DNA from: Methylobacterium sp. Leaf125
GTDB taxonomy: Bacteria; Pseudomonadota; Alphaproteobacteria; Rhizobiales; Beijerinckiaceae
Reading direction: 5' to 3'
Assembly (NCBI RefSeq): GCF_001423085.1
Contig: NZ_LMNU01000001.1
Location: 100,052-164,051, forward strand
DNA length: 64,000 nt
Both the position numbers and the translations under genes were made by a program. Each line of letters starts with the position of its first letter. Position 1 is the first letter of the stretch. Shown here piece by piece: positions 15,401 to 24,560 of the stretch. The notes beneath the pieces were generated by a model. The model had not been told where the DNA came from. It did no database searches and saw nothing but the letters and a program-made list of their open reading frames with translations.

Positions 15401-16936
15401 ATGACGGCACTTTGGTTCATACTGGCGTTCATGACCGGCGCGGCGGTGTTCGCCCTGCTCTGGCCGATGTCGCGCCGGGCCAATCCCGCCGCTCCGCCGG
15501 AGGGCGGTGGCCTCGCCACCGAGACGGGCTTCTACGAGGACCAGCTGCGCGAGATCGAGCGGGACGAGGCCCGCGGCCTGATCGCGGCCCCGGAGGCGGA
15601 GGCCGCGCGCACCGAGGCGGCCCGGCGGCTTCTGCGTGCCAACCGCGCCGGCGTCCCTGCCGCCCAGGACATCGCCGAGCCGGCCCTGCGCCAGCGCCGG
15701 GCGGCCTCGGCCTTCGCGCTCTCGACGATCCCCCTGGTCGCGCTCATCGCCTACGGCCTCTACGGATCGCCCCACATGCCCTCCCAGGGCCAGGCCGAGC
15801 GGGCAGCGGCCCAGAACGGCGACCAGGACCTGCTCAAAGCCATCGGCCAGATCGAGGCGCGGCTCGCGGCCGACCCCAGCGACGGTCGTGGCTGGTCCGT
15901 GCTCGCCCCCGTCTACATGCGCATGGGCCGCTTCGACGACGCCGCCCATGCCTACGAGGCCGCCACCCGCATCCTCGGCGAGAGCGCGCAGCGCCTGTCC
16001 GACTGGGGCGAGGCCCTGGTGGCGGCGGCCAACGGTGCCGTCACGCCCCAGGCCAAGGCCATCTTCCAGCGCGCGGTCGAGATCGACGGGCAGGTCGCCA
16101 AGCCGAAATTCTACCTGGCGCGGGCGGCCGAACTCGACGGCGACATTCCCCAGGCGGTCCAGCGTCTCCAGGCCATGGCCGACGCGGCGCCGGCCGACGC
16201 GCCCTGGCTGCCCCTGGTGCGCGAGAACCTGGCGCGCCTGAAGGGCGAGGCCGCGCCCGGCCAGATGAAGCCGCCCGAGCCCGGCGCCGCGGCCGCCCTC
16301 CAGGCCCTGCCCCCGGCGAGCCGCGACGGCGCCATCCGGGCCATGGTCGACAGCCTCGACAAGCGCCTGGCCGACCGGGGCGGAAGCCTGGAGGACTGGC
16401 TCCGCCTGGTGCGCTCCTACGGGGTGCTTCAGGAACGCGACAAGGCGAAGGACGCCCTGGAGCGGGCGCGCAAGGCGCTCGGCGACGATCCCGAGGCGAA
16501 GACCCGCCTCGACGCGATCGCCGCCGAAGCCGGTCTGGCCGGGGCTTCCACGGATCCGGCCGCGGCCACGCCCGCGCCGTCCGCCTCTTCCACGCAGACC
16601 GGGACCGCCTCCGACGAGGCCGCCCGAGCCGGCACGGAGGCCGCCGTCGCGGCCGTGAAGGCGATGCCGGCGGCCGAGCGCGACGCCGCCATCCGGGGCA
16701 TGGTCGCGGGTCTCGATCGCCGCCTAGCCGCGAAGGGCGGCAGCGTCGACGACTGGCTGCGCCTCATCCGCTCCTACAGCGTGCTCGGCGAACGCGAGCG
16801 CGCCCTGCAGGCCCTCGATCGGGCCCGCATGGCCTTGAGCCCCGACGCGGGGGCGATGGAGCGCCTCGGCGAATTGTCGCGCGAGCTCAGCCTCCAGCCC
16901 AGCGCGAAGCCGGGCAATGCGGCGGCAAGACCTTAG
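15401..16936 (+). CDS. ccmI: Cytochrome c maturation protein CcmI (CycH)
   Basis: A 511-residue apocytochrome c chaperone subunit. The N-terminal part has two membrane helices (ALWFILAFMTGAAVFALLWP, and one near residue 110) flanking a cytoplasmic leucine-zipper-like loop (FYEDQLREIERDEARGLIAA). The periplasmic part has TPR repeats (WSVLAPVYMRMGRFDDAAHA). The C-terminus carries two copies of a 55-residue unit (DKRLADRGGSLEDWLRLVRS and DRRLAAKGGSVDDWLRLIRS), an internal duplication. ATG 15401 follows an in-frame GTG at 15398. It heads the ccmI-ccmE-ccmF-ccmH operon. Confidence 0.92.
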   Translation: MTALWFILAFMTGAAVFALLWPMSRRANPAAPPEGGGLATETGFYEDQLREIERDEARGLIAAPEAEAARTEAARRLLRANRAGVPAAQDIAEPALRQRRAASAFALSTIPLVALIAYGLYGSPHMPSQGQAERAAAQNGDQDLLKAIGQIEARLAADPSDGRGWSVLAPVYMRMGRFDDAAHAYEAATRILGESAQRLSDWGEALVAAANGAVTPQAKAIFQRAVEIDGQVAKPKFYLARAAELDGDIPQAVQRLQAMADAAPADAPWLPLVRENLARLKGEAAPGQMKPPEPGAAAALQALPPASRDGAIRAMVDSLDKRLADRGGSLEDWLRLVRSYGVLQERDKAKDALERARKALGDDPEAKTRLDAIAAEAGLAGASTDPAAATPAPSASSTQTGTASDEAARAGTEAAVAAVKAMPAAERDAAIRGMVAGLDRRLAAKGGSVDDWLRLIRSYSVLGERERALQALDRARMALSPDAGAMERLGELSRELSLQPSAKPGNAAARP

Positions 16937-17080
16937 CCCCTGACAATCGGTCCCGGCCCCGGCCCTTGACCCGGGTGGCGCCCCGGCCGACACCGGAGGC
17001 TGCAAGACACCCCGCCCGGAGGCCCGGCGCGGGACGCGCCCCGCCCCATCGTCCGAGCCATCAACCGGGACCCTGCCCAC

Positions 17081-17602
17081 GTGACCCGCAAGAGCCGCCG
17101 CCTGATCCTGATCGCCGCCTGCGGCGCCGTGCTGGCGCTGGCGCTCGGCCTGATCCTGTCGGCCATGAGCGGGTCGATCGTGTTCTTCCGTTCGCCCACC
17201 GAGGTGGCCGCGCAGACCGTGGCCACGGGCACGCGCTTCCGCCTCGGCGGCCTGGTGAAGGACGGCTCGCTCCAGCGTGGCCCGGACCAGACCGTCGACT
17301 TCGCGGTGACCGACACCAACGCCACCATTGCGGTCCAGTACCGTGGCCTGCTCCCAGACCTGTTCCGCGAGGGCCAGGGCGTGGTCGCCGAGGGCACCCT
17401 GCTGCCGGGCGGCGTCTTCCGGGCCGACACGGTTCTGGCCAAGCACGACGAATCCTACATGCCGCGCGAGGTCGCCGACGCCCTCAAGGCGCAGGGCCGG
17501 TGGCAGGAGGGCAAGGGCATGGTCGACAAGCCCGCCGCGGCCGCCCCCGAGACCAAAACGGCCGCCGGCGACAAGACCCTCGGTCAGCGCAGCGAGCGAT
17601 GA
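17081..17602 (+). CDS. ccmE: Periplasmic heme chaperone CcmE (CycJ)
   Basis: A 173-residue membrane-anchored protein that carries heme covalently from CcmC/D to CcmF/H. One N-terminal helix ([20 protein letters not shown]) is followed by the OB-fold ([20 protein letters not shown]), and the heme-binding motif His122-x3-Tyr126 is present (AKHDESYMP). The Ala/Lys-rich C-terminal tail is flexible. The start is GTG at 17081. It lies 144 bp after ccmI and 76 bp before ccmF. Confidence 0.93.
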   Translation: MTRKSRRLILIAACGAVLALALGLILSAMSGSIVFFRSPTEVAAQTVATGTRFRLGGLVKDGSLQRGPDQTVDFAVTDTNATIAVQYRGLLPDLFREGQGVVAEGTLLPGGVFRADTVLAKHDESYMPREVADALKAQGRWQEGKGMVDKPAAAAPETKTAAGDKTLGQRSER

Positions 17603-17678
17603 TGCCGCGCGTGCCCCGGCCGGTTTCCCTCCGGCCCCGCGTCCCGCGGCACATCCTCCCTTGGAAGGACACCCCGCC

Positions 17679-19679
17679 TTGCTGATCGAGGTCGGCCATT
17701 TCGCGCTCGCCCTGGCGCTCGCCCTCTCCCTGGTCCAGGCGGTCATGCCGGTCTGGGCTGCCCGTTCGGGCGACCAGGCCCTGCGGGCCGTGGCGACGCC
17801 CGCCGCCCTCGGCGCCTTCGCCTGCATCCTGTTCGCGTTCGGGGCGCTGACCTACGCCCACGTCACGTCGGACTTCTCGGTCCTCAACGTGATCGAGAAC
17901 TCCCACACGGCGAAGCCCTTCCTCTACAAGATCTCCGGCGTGTGGGGGAACCACGAGGGCTCGATGCTGCTCTGGGTCCTCATCCTCGCCCTGTTCGGGG
18001 CGCTGGTGGCGGTGTCGCGCGAGTCCGTGCCGCCGACCCTGCGGGCGAACACCCTGGCGGTGCAGGGCCTGATCACCTTCGTGTTCGTGCTGTTCATCAT
18101 CACGACCTCGAATCCGTTCACCCGGGTGAGCCCGGCCCCGGCGGAGGGCAACGACCTCAACCCGCTGCTCCAGGATTTCGGCCTCGCGGTGCACCCGCCG
18201 CTCCTCTATGTCGGCTATGTCGGCTTCTCGATCACCTTCGCCTTCGCCATCGCGGCGCTGATCGACGGCCGCATCGACGCGGTCTGGGCCCGGGCCGTGC
18301 GGCCCTGGACCCTGATCGCCTGGAGCTTCCTGACGCTCGGCATCGCGATGGGCTCGTACTGGGCCTATTACGAGCTCGGCTGGGGCGGCTGGTGGTTCTG
18401 GGATCCGGTCGAGAACGCCTCGCTGATGCCCTGGCTCGCCGGCACCGCCCTCCTGCATTCCACCGTGGTGATGGAGAAGCGCGACGCCCTCAAGGTCTGG
18501 ACGGTGCTGCTGGCCATCCTCACCTTCTCGCTCTCGCTGCTCGGCACCTTCATCGTGCGCTCGGGCGTGCTGACCTCGGTCCATACCTTCGCCACCGACC
18601 CGACCCGCGGCGTCTTCATCCTGGCGATCCTGATCCTGTTCATCGGCGGCTCGCTCACCCTGTTCGCCTGGCGGGCGCCGATGCTGCGCCAGGGCGGCAT
18701 CTTCGCGCCGATCTCCCGCGAGGGCGCGCTGGTGATGAACAACCTGTTCCTGGCCGCCGGCTGCGCCACCGTCTTCGTCGGCACCCTCTACCCGCTGCTG
18801 CTGGAGATGCTGACCGCCGAGAAGATCTCGGTCGGCCCGCCCTTCTTCAACTACACCTTCGTGCCGCTGGCGATTCCGCTGCTGCTCATCGTGCCCTTCG
18901 GCCAGACCCTGGCCTGGAAGCGCGGCGACGTGCACGCGGCGACCCAGCGCCTGTTCGCCGCCCTGGCCGCCGCGCTGGTGGTCGGCCTCGCCGTGACGGC
19001 CCTGACCTGGGGCGGCCCGATGATGGCCCCCGTGGGCATCGGCCTCGGCGCCTACCTCGTCATCGGCTCCGCCATGGAGATCGTGTCCCGCGCCCGCGGC
19101 TACGGCAACAACCGCGCCCGGGGTGCCGCGATCTGGCGCCGCGCCGCCGGCCTGCCGCGCTCCGCCTGGGGCACGGCGATGGCCCATGCGGGCGTCGGCG
19201 TGGTGGTCCTGGGCATCGCCGCCCAGGGCTGGGCGACCGAGGGGCTGAAGACCCTCAAGCCCGGCGAGTCCCTTGCCTCCGGCCCCTACGTGGCGACCCT
19301 CGACCGGGTCGGCCCGCGCACCGGCGAGAACTACGCCGAGACCACCGCCTTCCTGACCATCCGCAACGCCGGCGGCGACTTCGTCGGCACGGTGGAGACC
19401 GGCAAGCGGTTCTATCCGAGCCGCAAGATGACGGTGACGGAATCCGGCCTGCTGACCATCGGTGCGAGCCAGGTCTATGCCAGCCTCGGCGAAGTCCTCC
19501 CGGAAGGTGCCATCGGGCTGCGGCTCTACTACAAGCCCCTCGTGCTGCTGATCTGGCTCGGCGCCGTGGTGATGGCCCTCGGCGGCGCGATCTCCCTCAC
19601 CGACCGGCGCATGCGCGTCGGCGCCCCGGCGCGGGCACGGGCCAAGCCCGTCCCGCCCGGCATGGCCCCCGCCGAATGA
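17679..19679 (+). CDS. ccmF: Heme lyase subunit CcmF (CycK)
   Basis: A 666-residue polytopic membrane protein that attaches heme to apocytochrome c with CcmH and CcmI. It carries the tryptophan-rich heme-handling motif WGGWWFWDPVENASLMPWL and conserved periplasmic His residues (AVHPPLLYVGYVGFS; LLHSTVV; SVHTFATDP). The start is a TTG at 17679 preceded by GGAAGGA, giving the family length; no ATG fits. It overlaps ccmH by an ATGA, implying translational coupling. Length and motifs are all as expected. Confidence 0.93.
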   Translation: MLIEVGHFALALALALSLVQAVMPVWAARSGDQALRAVATPAALGAFACILFAFGALTYAHVTSDFSVLNVIENSHTAKPFLYKISGVWGNHEGSMLLWVLILALFGALVAVSRESVPPTLRANTLAVQGLITFVFVLFIITTSNPFTRVSPAPAEGNDLNPLLQDFGLAVHPPLLYVGYVGFSITFAFAIAALIDGRIDAVWARAVRPWTLIAWSFLTLGIAMGSYWAYYELGWGGWWFWDPVENASLMPWLAGTALLHSTVVMEKRDALKVWTVLLAILTFSLSLLGTFIVRSGVLTSVHTFATDPTRGVFILAILILFIGGSLTLFAWRAPMLRQGGIFAPISREGALVMNNLFLAAGCATVFVGTLYPLLLEMLTAEKISVGPPFFNYTFVPLAIPLLLIVPFGQTLAWKRGDVHAATQRLFAALAAALVVGLAVTALTWGGPMMAPVGIGLGAYLVIGSAMEIVSRARGYGNNRARGAAIWRRAAGLPRSAWGTAMAHAGVGVVVLGIAAQGWATEGLKTLKPGESLASGPYVATLDRVGPRTGENYAETTAFLTIRNAGGDFVGTVETGKRFYPSRKMTVTESGLLTIGASQVYASLGEVLPEGAIGLRLYYKPLVLLIWLGAVVMALGGAISLTDRRMRVGAPARARAKPVPPGMAPAE

Positions 19680-20149
19680 GCCGGGTCGCGCGCCTGCCGC
19701 GCCTCGCCCTGGCGCTCGGGCTGATGCTGGCCGGCGCCGGCAGCGCCCAGGCGGTGCAGCCGGACGAGGTGCTGAAGGACCCGGTCCTGGAAGCGCGGGC
19801 GCGGGACATCTCGTCCGGCCTGCGCTGTCTCGTCTGCCAGAACCAGTCCATCGACGATTCCGACGCGCCCCTCGCCCGGGACCTGCGCCTCATCGTGCGC
19901 GAGCGCCTGACCGCCGGCGACGACGACCGGCAGGTGCAGGCCTACGTGGTCGGGCGCTACGGCGAGTACGTGCTCCTGCGCCCCGTCTTCGCCCTGCACA
20001 CCCTGCTCCTGTGGCTGACCCCGGTCGCGGTGATCGGTCTGGGCCTGTTCGGCCTCTGGCGCCTGTCCCGCCGCCGCCCCGCCGCGGCTGCCGCAAGCCT
20101 CAGCGCCGAGGAGCGGGCGGAGATCGCGGCCCTGACCCGGCGGGACTGA
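19676..20149 (+). CDS. ccmH: Cytochrome c maturation protein CcmH (CycL)
   Basis: A 157-residue thiol-disulfide protein that keeps apocytochrome CXXCH motifs reduced for heme ligation. A signal peptide (LPRLALALGLMLAGAGSAQA) is followed by the active-site Cys51-x2-Cys54 in LRCLVCQNQSI, and a C-terminal membrane helix (TLLLWLTPVAVIGLGLFGLW) anchors it. The start overlaps the ccmF stop. It closes the operon; rhizobia often have a degP-type gene next, which is not the case here. Confidence 0.93.
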   Translation: MSRVARLPRLALALGLMLAGAGSAQAVQPDEVLKDPVLEARARDISSGLRCLVCQNQSIDDSDAPLARDLRLIVRERLTAGDDDRQVQAYVVGRYGEYVLLRPVFALHTLLLWLTPVAVIGLGLFGLWRLSRRRPAAAAASLSAEERAEIAALTRRD

Positions 20150-20358
20150 GCCAAGCCGGCGAGAAGTCGCGCCGGCCGTCGACGTCGATCTCGTCCGCCC
20201 CGCGACGCGGCCTCTGCGGATCTGGGACGGGGACCGGGCGCGCGGCGCCCGCGCCTCGCTTTCGCCCCAGTGCGGCACGAGACAGGCCCCTGGCGACGGA
20301 TCCCGCAGCCGGCGCAGCTTTACGAAGTCTTTACCCTGACTCGCGAGCGTCCCGTGCC

Positions 20359-21054
20359 ATGCCGATCGCCTCGCTTCCCCACATCGCCGCCCTGGCCGGA
20401 GCCGCCCTCGTGGCCGCCCTGTCCGCGCTCCCCGCACAGGCGCATCCCCACGTCTGGGTGACCACCAAGGCCGAGATCGCCTATGGCGAGGGCGGCCGCG
20501 TGACCGGTGTCCGCCACGCCTGGACCTTCGATGCCTCGTACTCGGCCTTCGTGACCCAGGGGCTGGACAAGAACAACGACGGCAAGCTGACGCCGGACGA
20601 GCTCGCGGGTCTCGCCGCCGAGAACACCGCCAACCTCGCTGAATTCGCCTACTTCACGAAGATGAAGGTCGGCGGCAAGGAGCAGGCCTTCACCGATCCC
20701 GTCGAGCCCCGCATGGCGATGGAGGGCGACAAGCTGACCCTGAGCTTCCTCCTGCCCTTGAAGTCGCCGGTGGCGCAGGGCCGCGGCGTGACGGCCCTGG
20801 AGGTCTACGACCCGACCTTCTTCGTCGCCTTCAGCCTCGCGGAGGGTGCGGATGCCGCCCGCCTCGCCGGAGCCCCGGCCGGCTGCGCCGCCACCCTCAC
20901 CCGCCCCAAGACCGAGACGCCCGACGCCAAGACGGGCGAGACCAAGCCCGGCGAGACCAAGCCCGGCATGTCGGAGGCGTTCTTCGAGGCGCTGACCTCG
21001 GCCTCGAACTACGGCCTCCAGTTCGCCAACCGGATCATCGTCGCGTGTCCGTAG
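20359..21054 (+). CDS. DUF1007 family periplasmic protein with EF-hand-like loop
   Basis: A 231-residue secreted protein of the DUF1007 family. The signal peptide ends at AQAHPHVW, so the mature N-terminus carries the HPHVW motif probably used for metal binding. An EF-hand-like loop (DKNNDGKLTPDEL) lies at about residues 75-87. A short GETKP repeat near residue 195 comes from a 15-base duplication. It overlaps the NicO-type transporter by 10 bp; the DUF1007-NicO pair is a recurring nickel/cobalt or zinc handling unit. The metal cannot be read here. Confidence 0.85.
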   Translation: MPIASLPHIAALAGAALVAALSALPAQAHPHVWVTTKAEIAYGEGGRVTGVRHAWTFDASYSAFVTQGLDKNNDGKLTPDELAGLAAENTANLAEFAYFTKMKVGGKEQAFTDPVEPRMAMEGDKLTLSFLLPLKSPVAQGRGVTALEVYDPTFFVAFSLAEGADAARLAGAPAGCAATLTRPKTETPDAKTGETKPGETKPGMSEAFFEALTSASNYGLQFANRIIVACP

Positions 21055-22064
21055 GCAGCGCCCTCGACACCGCCCGCCCGGATGGGCGGTCCCGCCTCGC
21101 CCGGCAGGTCCTCCTCGTCCTGGTGGCCGTCGCCCTCGCGACCCTGATCGTCGCCGGCCTCGCCTGGCTGGTGAGCCCGAGCGTGACCGCGCCGCCGCCG
21201 CGCTCGCCCTTCGGGATCGGTTTCCGCGAGGCCGCCCCGTCCGCCACCGGCCTCGGGGGCCGGATCCTCGCCCTGCAGGCGAGCTTCTCCCGCAGCCTCC
21301 AGACCGCGGTGCAATCCCTGAAGGCGGGGGGCGCCTGGGGCCCGATGATGCTCCTCGGCTTCGCCTACGGCGTCTTCCACGCCGCCGGGCCGGGCCACGG
21401 CAAAGCGGTAATCGCCGGCTACATCGTCGCCGGCGAGCGGGCCCTCACCCGCGGCTTCAGTCTCAGCTTCGCCGCCGCGCTGCTCCAGGCCCTGGTCGCC
21501 ATCGCCCTCGTGGGCGTCGGGACCCTGGTGCTCGGCGCCACCGCCGCGGGCATGACCCGCGCCGGCACGGTGATCGAGACGGTGAGCTTCGCCCTCGTGG
21601 CGCTCCTCGGCCTCAGCGTGACCTGGCGCAAGGCCGGCCGCTTGGCAGGGCACTCGGTAGGGCGCACCGATCCGGCCTGCGCCCCCGGCTGCGGCCACGT
21701 CCACCTGAACGATGCCGCGGCCCTGGCCCGGCTCGAGTCGTGGCGCGAGCGCGCCGGCGTCGTGCTGGCCGCGGGCACGCGCCCCTGCGCCGGGGCGGTG
21801 CTGATCCTGGTCTTCTCCGCCTCGCAGGGCCTGCTGGCCGCCGGCATCGCCGCGACCCTGGCCATGGCCCTCGGCACCGCGCTGACCACCGGCACGCTGG
21901 CCAGCCTCGCGGTCTTCGCCAAGGCCTTCGCCCTGCGCCTGGCGGGCGGACGCGGACAGGCCGGGGCGCTCGCGGTCGGCGGGCTCGAACTCCTCGCCGG
22001 TGCCTTCGTGCTGGTGCTCGGCCTCGCCATGCTGGCCGGGCTCGCGGCCGACCTCGGCGGCTGA
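21045..22064 (+). CDS. NicO/RcnA-type nickel/cobalt transporter
   Basis: A 339-residue inner-membrane permease of the NicO superfamily. The first helix is at residues 22-45; the family signature HAAGPGHGKAVIAGYIVAGE lies near residue 115, and a cytoplasmic Cys/His cluster (CAPGCGHVHLND) near residue 210 is a likely metal-sensing or binding loop. The remaining helices include the second conserved region AGTRPCAGAVLILVFSASQG. GTG 21045 overlaps the DUF1007 stop, indicating coupling. Efflux of Ni/Co is the known role of relatives; specificity here is inferred. Confidence 0.85.
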   Translation: MSVGSALDTARPDGRSRLARQVLLVLVAVALATLIVAGLAWLVSPSVTAPPPRSPFGIGFREAAPSATGLGGRILALQASFSRSLQTAVQSLKAGGAWGPMMLLGFAYGVFHAAGPGHGKAVIAGYIVAGERALTRGFSLSFAAALLQALVAIALVGVGTLVLGATAAGMTRAGTVIETVSFALVALLGLSVTWRKAGRLAGHSVGRTDPACAPGCGHVHLNDAAALARLESWRERAGVVLAAGTRPCAGAVLILVFSASQGLLAAGIAATLAMALGTALTTGTLASLAVFAKAFALRLAGGRGQAGALAVGGLELLAGAFVLVLGLAMLAGLAADLGG

Positions 22065-22155
22065 ACCCTTCGCAAACCTTCCCGCGCAGACCGTCCCTCG
22101 CCAACCCCGCGAGGCCGTGGCACTCTCGCGCTGCGAAGACGGAGAGAGCGCGGGC

Positions 22156-22869
22156 ATGGCGGCAGGCTTCGAGCATATCCTGAACTGGCGGCTGCTCGCC
22201 GGCTCGCACGACTTCCCCGGCCCGGATGGGGGCACCTGCATCAACGAGGCGGCGATCGTGGCCGCCGGCCTGCCCTACCGGGCGATCCGCGCCTCGGCCG
22301 ATTGCCCGCCCTGCTTCTCGCCGCCGCTCGCCGCCTACGCCCTCGGCCTGAACGACGGCATGCCCGATCCCGAGCGGCCGCGCCTGATGGCCTTCGTGCT
22401 GCGCCTCTCCGGCTCGGCCGACACCCCGGCCGTGGAAGCGGAGCGCGTCGCCTTCCTCGCCCTGGCGAGCGTCCGGCGAATTCTGCCGCCGCTCCTCGAT
22501 CTGGCGGGCCTGCCCACCCTCGCAGCCGCCTGCGACGGGGCCGGGGATGCGGAGCGGGCCCAGGCCGTCGCTCGGGCCGCCGCCTGGCAGGGCGGTGCGC
22601 AAGCGCAGGACGCCTCGCAGCGGGGAGCCTGGGCGCAAGGGGCCCGTGCCGCGGCGGTCGCCCGGGCCGCCACCGCCGCCGGGAAGGCCTTCGCGGATGC
22701 GCGCTGTGCGGCCGAGGTCGCGGAGGGCGCCGCGCCCTTCGTGACGGAAACCTGGGCGAGCGCGGTGACGATCCTCGACGAGGCGCTGGAGATCGGCCGC
22801 CGGGCGGCGCCCCTCGAGCGGGCGCTGGTGCAGCGGCGCCTGGACGCCGCGCGGTCGGGGTCGGTCTAG
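22156..22869 (+). CDS. Conserved hypothetical protein
   Basis: A 237-residue soluble protein starting MAAGFEHILNWRLLAGSHDF. The N-terminal 80 residues are strongly patterned (FPGPDGGTCINEAAIVAAGL, then SADCPPCFSPPLAAYALGLN) and resemble a Hyphomicrobiales family without assigned function. The C-terminal half is Ala-rich and helical. Three Cys residues in the N-terminal part could matter. It ends inside the left arm of the MITE-like repeat that follows. Confidence 0.7.
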   Translation: MAAGFEHILNWRLLAGSHDFPGPDGGTCINEAAIVAAGLPYRAIRASADCPPCFSPPLAAYALGLNDGMPDPERPRLMAFVLRLSGSADTPAVEAERVAFLALASVRRILPPLLDLAGLPTLAAACDGAGDAERAQAVARAAAWQGGAQAQDASQRGAWAQGARAAAVARAATAAGKAFADARCAAEVAEGAAPFVTETWASAVTILDEALEIGRRAAPLERALVQRRLDAARSGSV

Positions 22870-22967
22870 GGTCTGTCAGGCTCATCTTGAACCAGACAGA
22901 CCCTCAAGTCCTGTCTTGAGGTTTGTCGTTTCGGGATACCCGGTTCCCAGTGATCCCTGACAGACTC
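22869..22967. repeat. 99-bp MITE-like inverted-repeat element
   Basis: The ends GGGTCTGTCAGG and CCTGACAGACTC are inverted repeats matching at 11 of 12 positions. Inside are nested hairpins: GGGTCTGTC (22869-22877) with GACAGACCC (22895-22903), CTCAAG with CTTGAG (22903-22920), and the palindrome CGGGATACCCG. It fills the gap between two convergent genes and includes part of the upstream stop codon. It could be a small non-autonomous element, or simply a complex bidirectional terminator. Confidence 0.5.
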
Positions 22968-22978
22968 CAGAGCCCGGC

Positions 22979-23563
22979 TCAGACCGGAACGGGCGCCGCC
23001 ATCGGGTCGAAGGTCACGGTCTGGCAGTTGTCGAGCCAGACGCCCGTCAGGTGATAGAAGAAGGTGCCGTGGCCGACCACCGCGATGCTGCGCTCGGGCC
23101 GGGCCGCGAGCCAGTCGCGGAAACCGAGGACGCGGGCATCGAAGAGGGGGCGCGGCTCGATATGGACGCCGCGGGCGTCGGGCTCGCCCTCGGCGTGCCA
23201 CCAGATCTCCGGCAGGTGGTCGACGGCGACGTCCGGGAACTCGGCGGCCAGCACCGAGGCGGCGCGGCCGACATCGCAGCTGCTCTCCTGGCACTCCCGG
23301 TGCAGGACCTCGACCAGGATGCGCGGGCGGCTCGGATGGTCGCTGAAGATGCCCTTGGTGGTCTGGATCGCCCGGGTCAGGGGCGAGGTCACGACGAGGT
23401 CGAAGGGGATGTCGTGCAGGGCCGCCCGGGCCGCACGGACCTGTCCCTGGCCCCGCTCGGTCAGCCGGGCATCGACGTGGCCGGGGTCCTGGCCAGTCAG
23501 GCGGTGGGCGGCGTTGAAGGTCGATTCGCCGTGGCGGACGCAGACGATGCGGGTGGGGGCCAT
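22979..23563 (-). CDS. Histidine phosphatase family protein
   Basis: A 194-residue phosphoglycerate-mutase-like phosphatase. The catalytic RHGE motif is at residues 10-13 (IVCVRHGESTFN), the mid-domain arginine is in TSPLTRAIQTT, and the second catalytic His is in VVGHGTFFYHL near residue 163. It resembles fungal and bacterial small-molecule phosphatases more than glycolytic mutases. It converges on the gene before it across the MITE-like repeat. Substrate unknown. Confidence 0.85.
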   Translation of the reverse strand: MAPTRIVCVRHGESTFNAAHRLTGQDPGHVDARLTERGQGQVRAARAALHDIPFDLVVTSPLTRAIQTTKGIFSDHPSRPRILVEVLHRECQESSCDVGRAASVLAAEFPDVAVDHLPEIWWHAEGEPDARGVHIEPRPLFDARVLGFRDWLAARPERSIAVVGHGTFFYHLTGVWLDNCQTVTFDPMAAPVPV

Positions 23564-23660
23564 ACGGGTCCGGTTTCGCTGGGATGGAAAAACGGCGTGC
23601 CGGCGACAACCCCGCGAGGCGGGCCATCGTTGCGCGGCGCGTCAGGGCACCGCGCCAACG

Positions 23661-23683
23661 AAAAAGGCCCGGTTGCCCGGGCC
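23661..23683 (-). terminator. Rho-independent terminator of irr
   Basis: On the minus strand GGCCCGG, GCAA loop, CCGGGCC and then TTTTT form a textbook terminator. It lies 33 bp after the irr stop. Confidence 0.85.
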
Positions 23684-23715
23684 TCGATGACGGTGCGTGC
23701 GGACGCGGCGGACGG

Positions 23716-24225
23716 TCAGGCCTTGCGGGCCACCGGGCCGCGGCGGCGCAGGCGGACGATCACCTCGACGCCGGCGATCTCCATGCCCTCGGGGGCATCG
23801 GGCAGGGAATCCACGGTGATCCCGCAATCGGGCATGTCCAGCACCTGGCCCTCGTCCTCGAGGAAGAAGTGGTGGTGCTCGCTCGGATTGGTGTCGAAGT
23901 AGGCCTTCGAACCGTCGAGGGCGAGCTGGCGCAGGAGGCCGGCCTCGGTGAACTGGTGCAGGGTGTTGTACACGGTGGCCAGGGACACCGGCACCTTGGC
24001 GCGCATCGCCTCGTCGTAGAGCATTTCCGCCGTGAGGTGGCGATCGCCGCGGCCGAACAGCAGCCAGCCCAGGGACAGGCGCTGGCGGGTCGGGCGCAGG
24101 CCCGCCCGGCGCAGGCGGTCGCGCAGGTCCGACAGCGGGCAACCGCGACGGCCGGCGGCCGTGTCGCCGCCGGGAACGGAGGCCCGTGCGTTCAGCACGG
24201 CCTGCAGGGGCAGAAGGTTCGACAT
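23716..24225 (-). CDS. irr: Iron response regulator Irr (Fur family)
   Basis: A 169-residue heme-responsive Fur-superfamily repressor/activator controlling iron and heme genes. The N-terminus has a GCP heme regulatory motif (Cys29-Pro30). The DNA-binding domain includes LRRAGLRPTRQRLSLGWLLF and VPVSLATVYNTLHQFTEAG, and the dimer domain has the His cluster EHHHFFLEDEGQ (His117-119) typical of Irr. ATG 24225 is used here; ATG 24240 would add five residues. It is divergent from fabA, the conserved alphaproteobacterial arrangement, with a 335-bp shared upstream region. Confidence 0.9.
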   Translation of the reverse strand: MSNLLPLQAVLNARASVPGGDTAAGRRGCPLSDLRDRLRRAGLRPTRQRLSLGWLLFGRGDRHLTAEMLYDEAMRAKVPVSLATVYNTLHQFTEAGLLRQLALDGSKAYFDTNPSEHHHFFLEDEGQVLDMPDCGITVDSLPDAPEGMEIAGVEVIVRLRRRGPVARKA

Positions 24226-24560
24226 CGGGCGTACAAACATCCCACGCGGAAAACGAGAAACTCAGCGGATACGTATACGGAACCCGCCGTCGCATCGCAA
24301 CCCGAGCTGCACGCGGGGCTGGTCCCCCGCCCGCATGGCGGACCCGCCCGGCAGGTCGCGCACCGGGGTGGCGGCGGCGGATTGGGACGCTGGGAACGGG
24401 TGGGCAGCTTTGAGGCGCACAAGCCCTGTGTTAACGAAGCGCCGATTTCACGCCGCAGCGTCGGCCGGATCGGCCCGTGCCGATTCCACGCCGGCGACGG
24501 CGGCGCGACGCCGAGGGGCCCCGCGCCCCGGACCCATTCCTGAGGACCGATCCGCTCATC
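24226..24560. promoter_or_regulatory. Divergent irr-fabA upstream region
   Basis: A 335-bp gene-free gap between irr and fabA that must hold both promoters. A TACGTATA segment near 24271 is the most AT-rich stretch. I could not identify a definite operator. Confidence 0.35.

Noticed and set aside
17484..19187. 567-codon open frame antisense to ccmF
   Set aside because: His/Gln/Arg-rich composition typical of an antisense shadow; ccmF on the other strand has full motifs and length.
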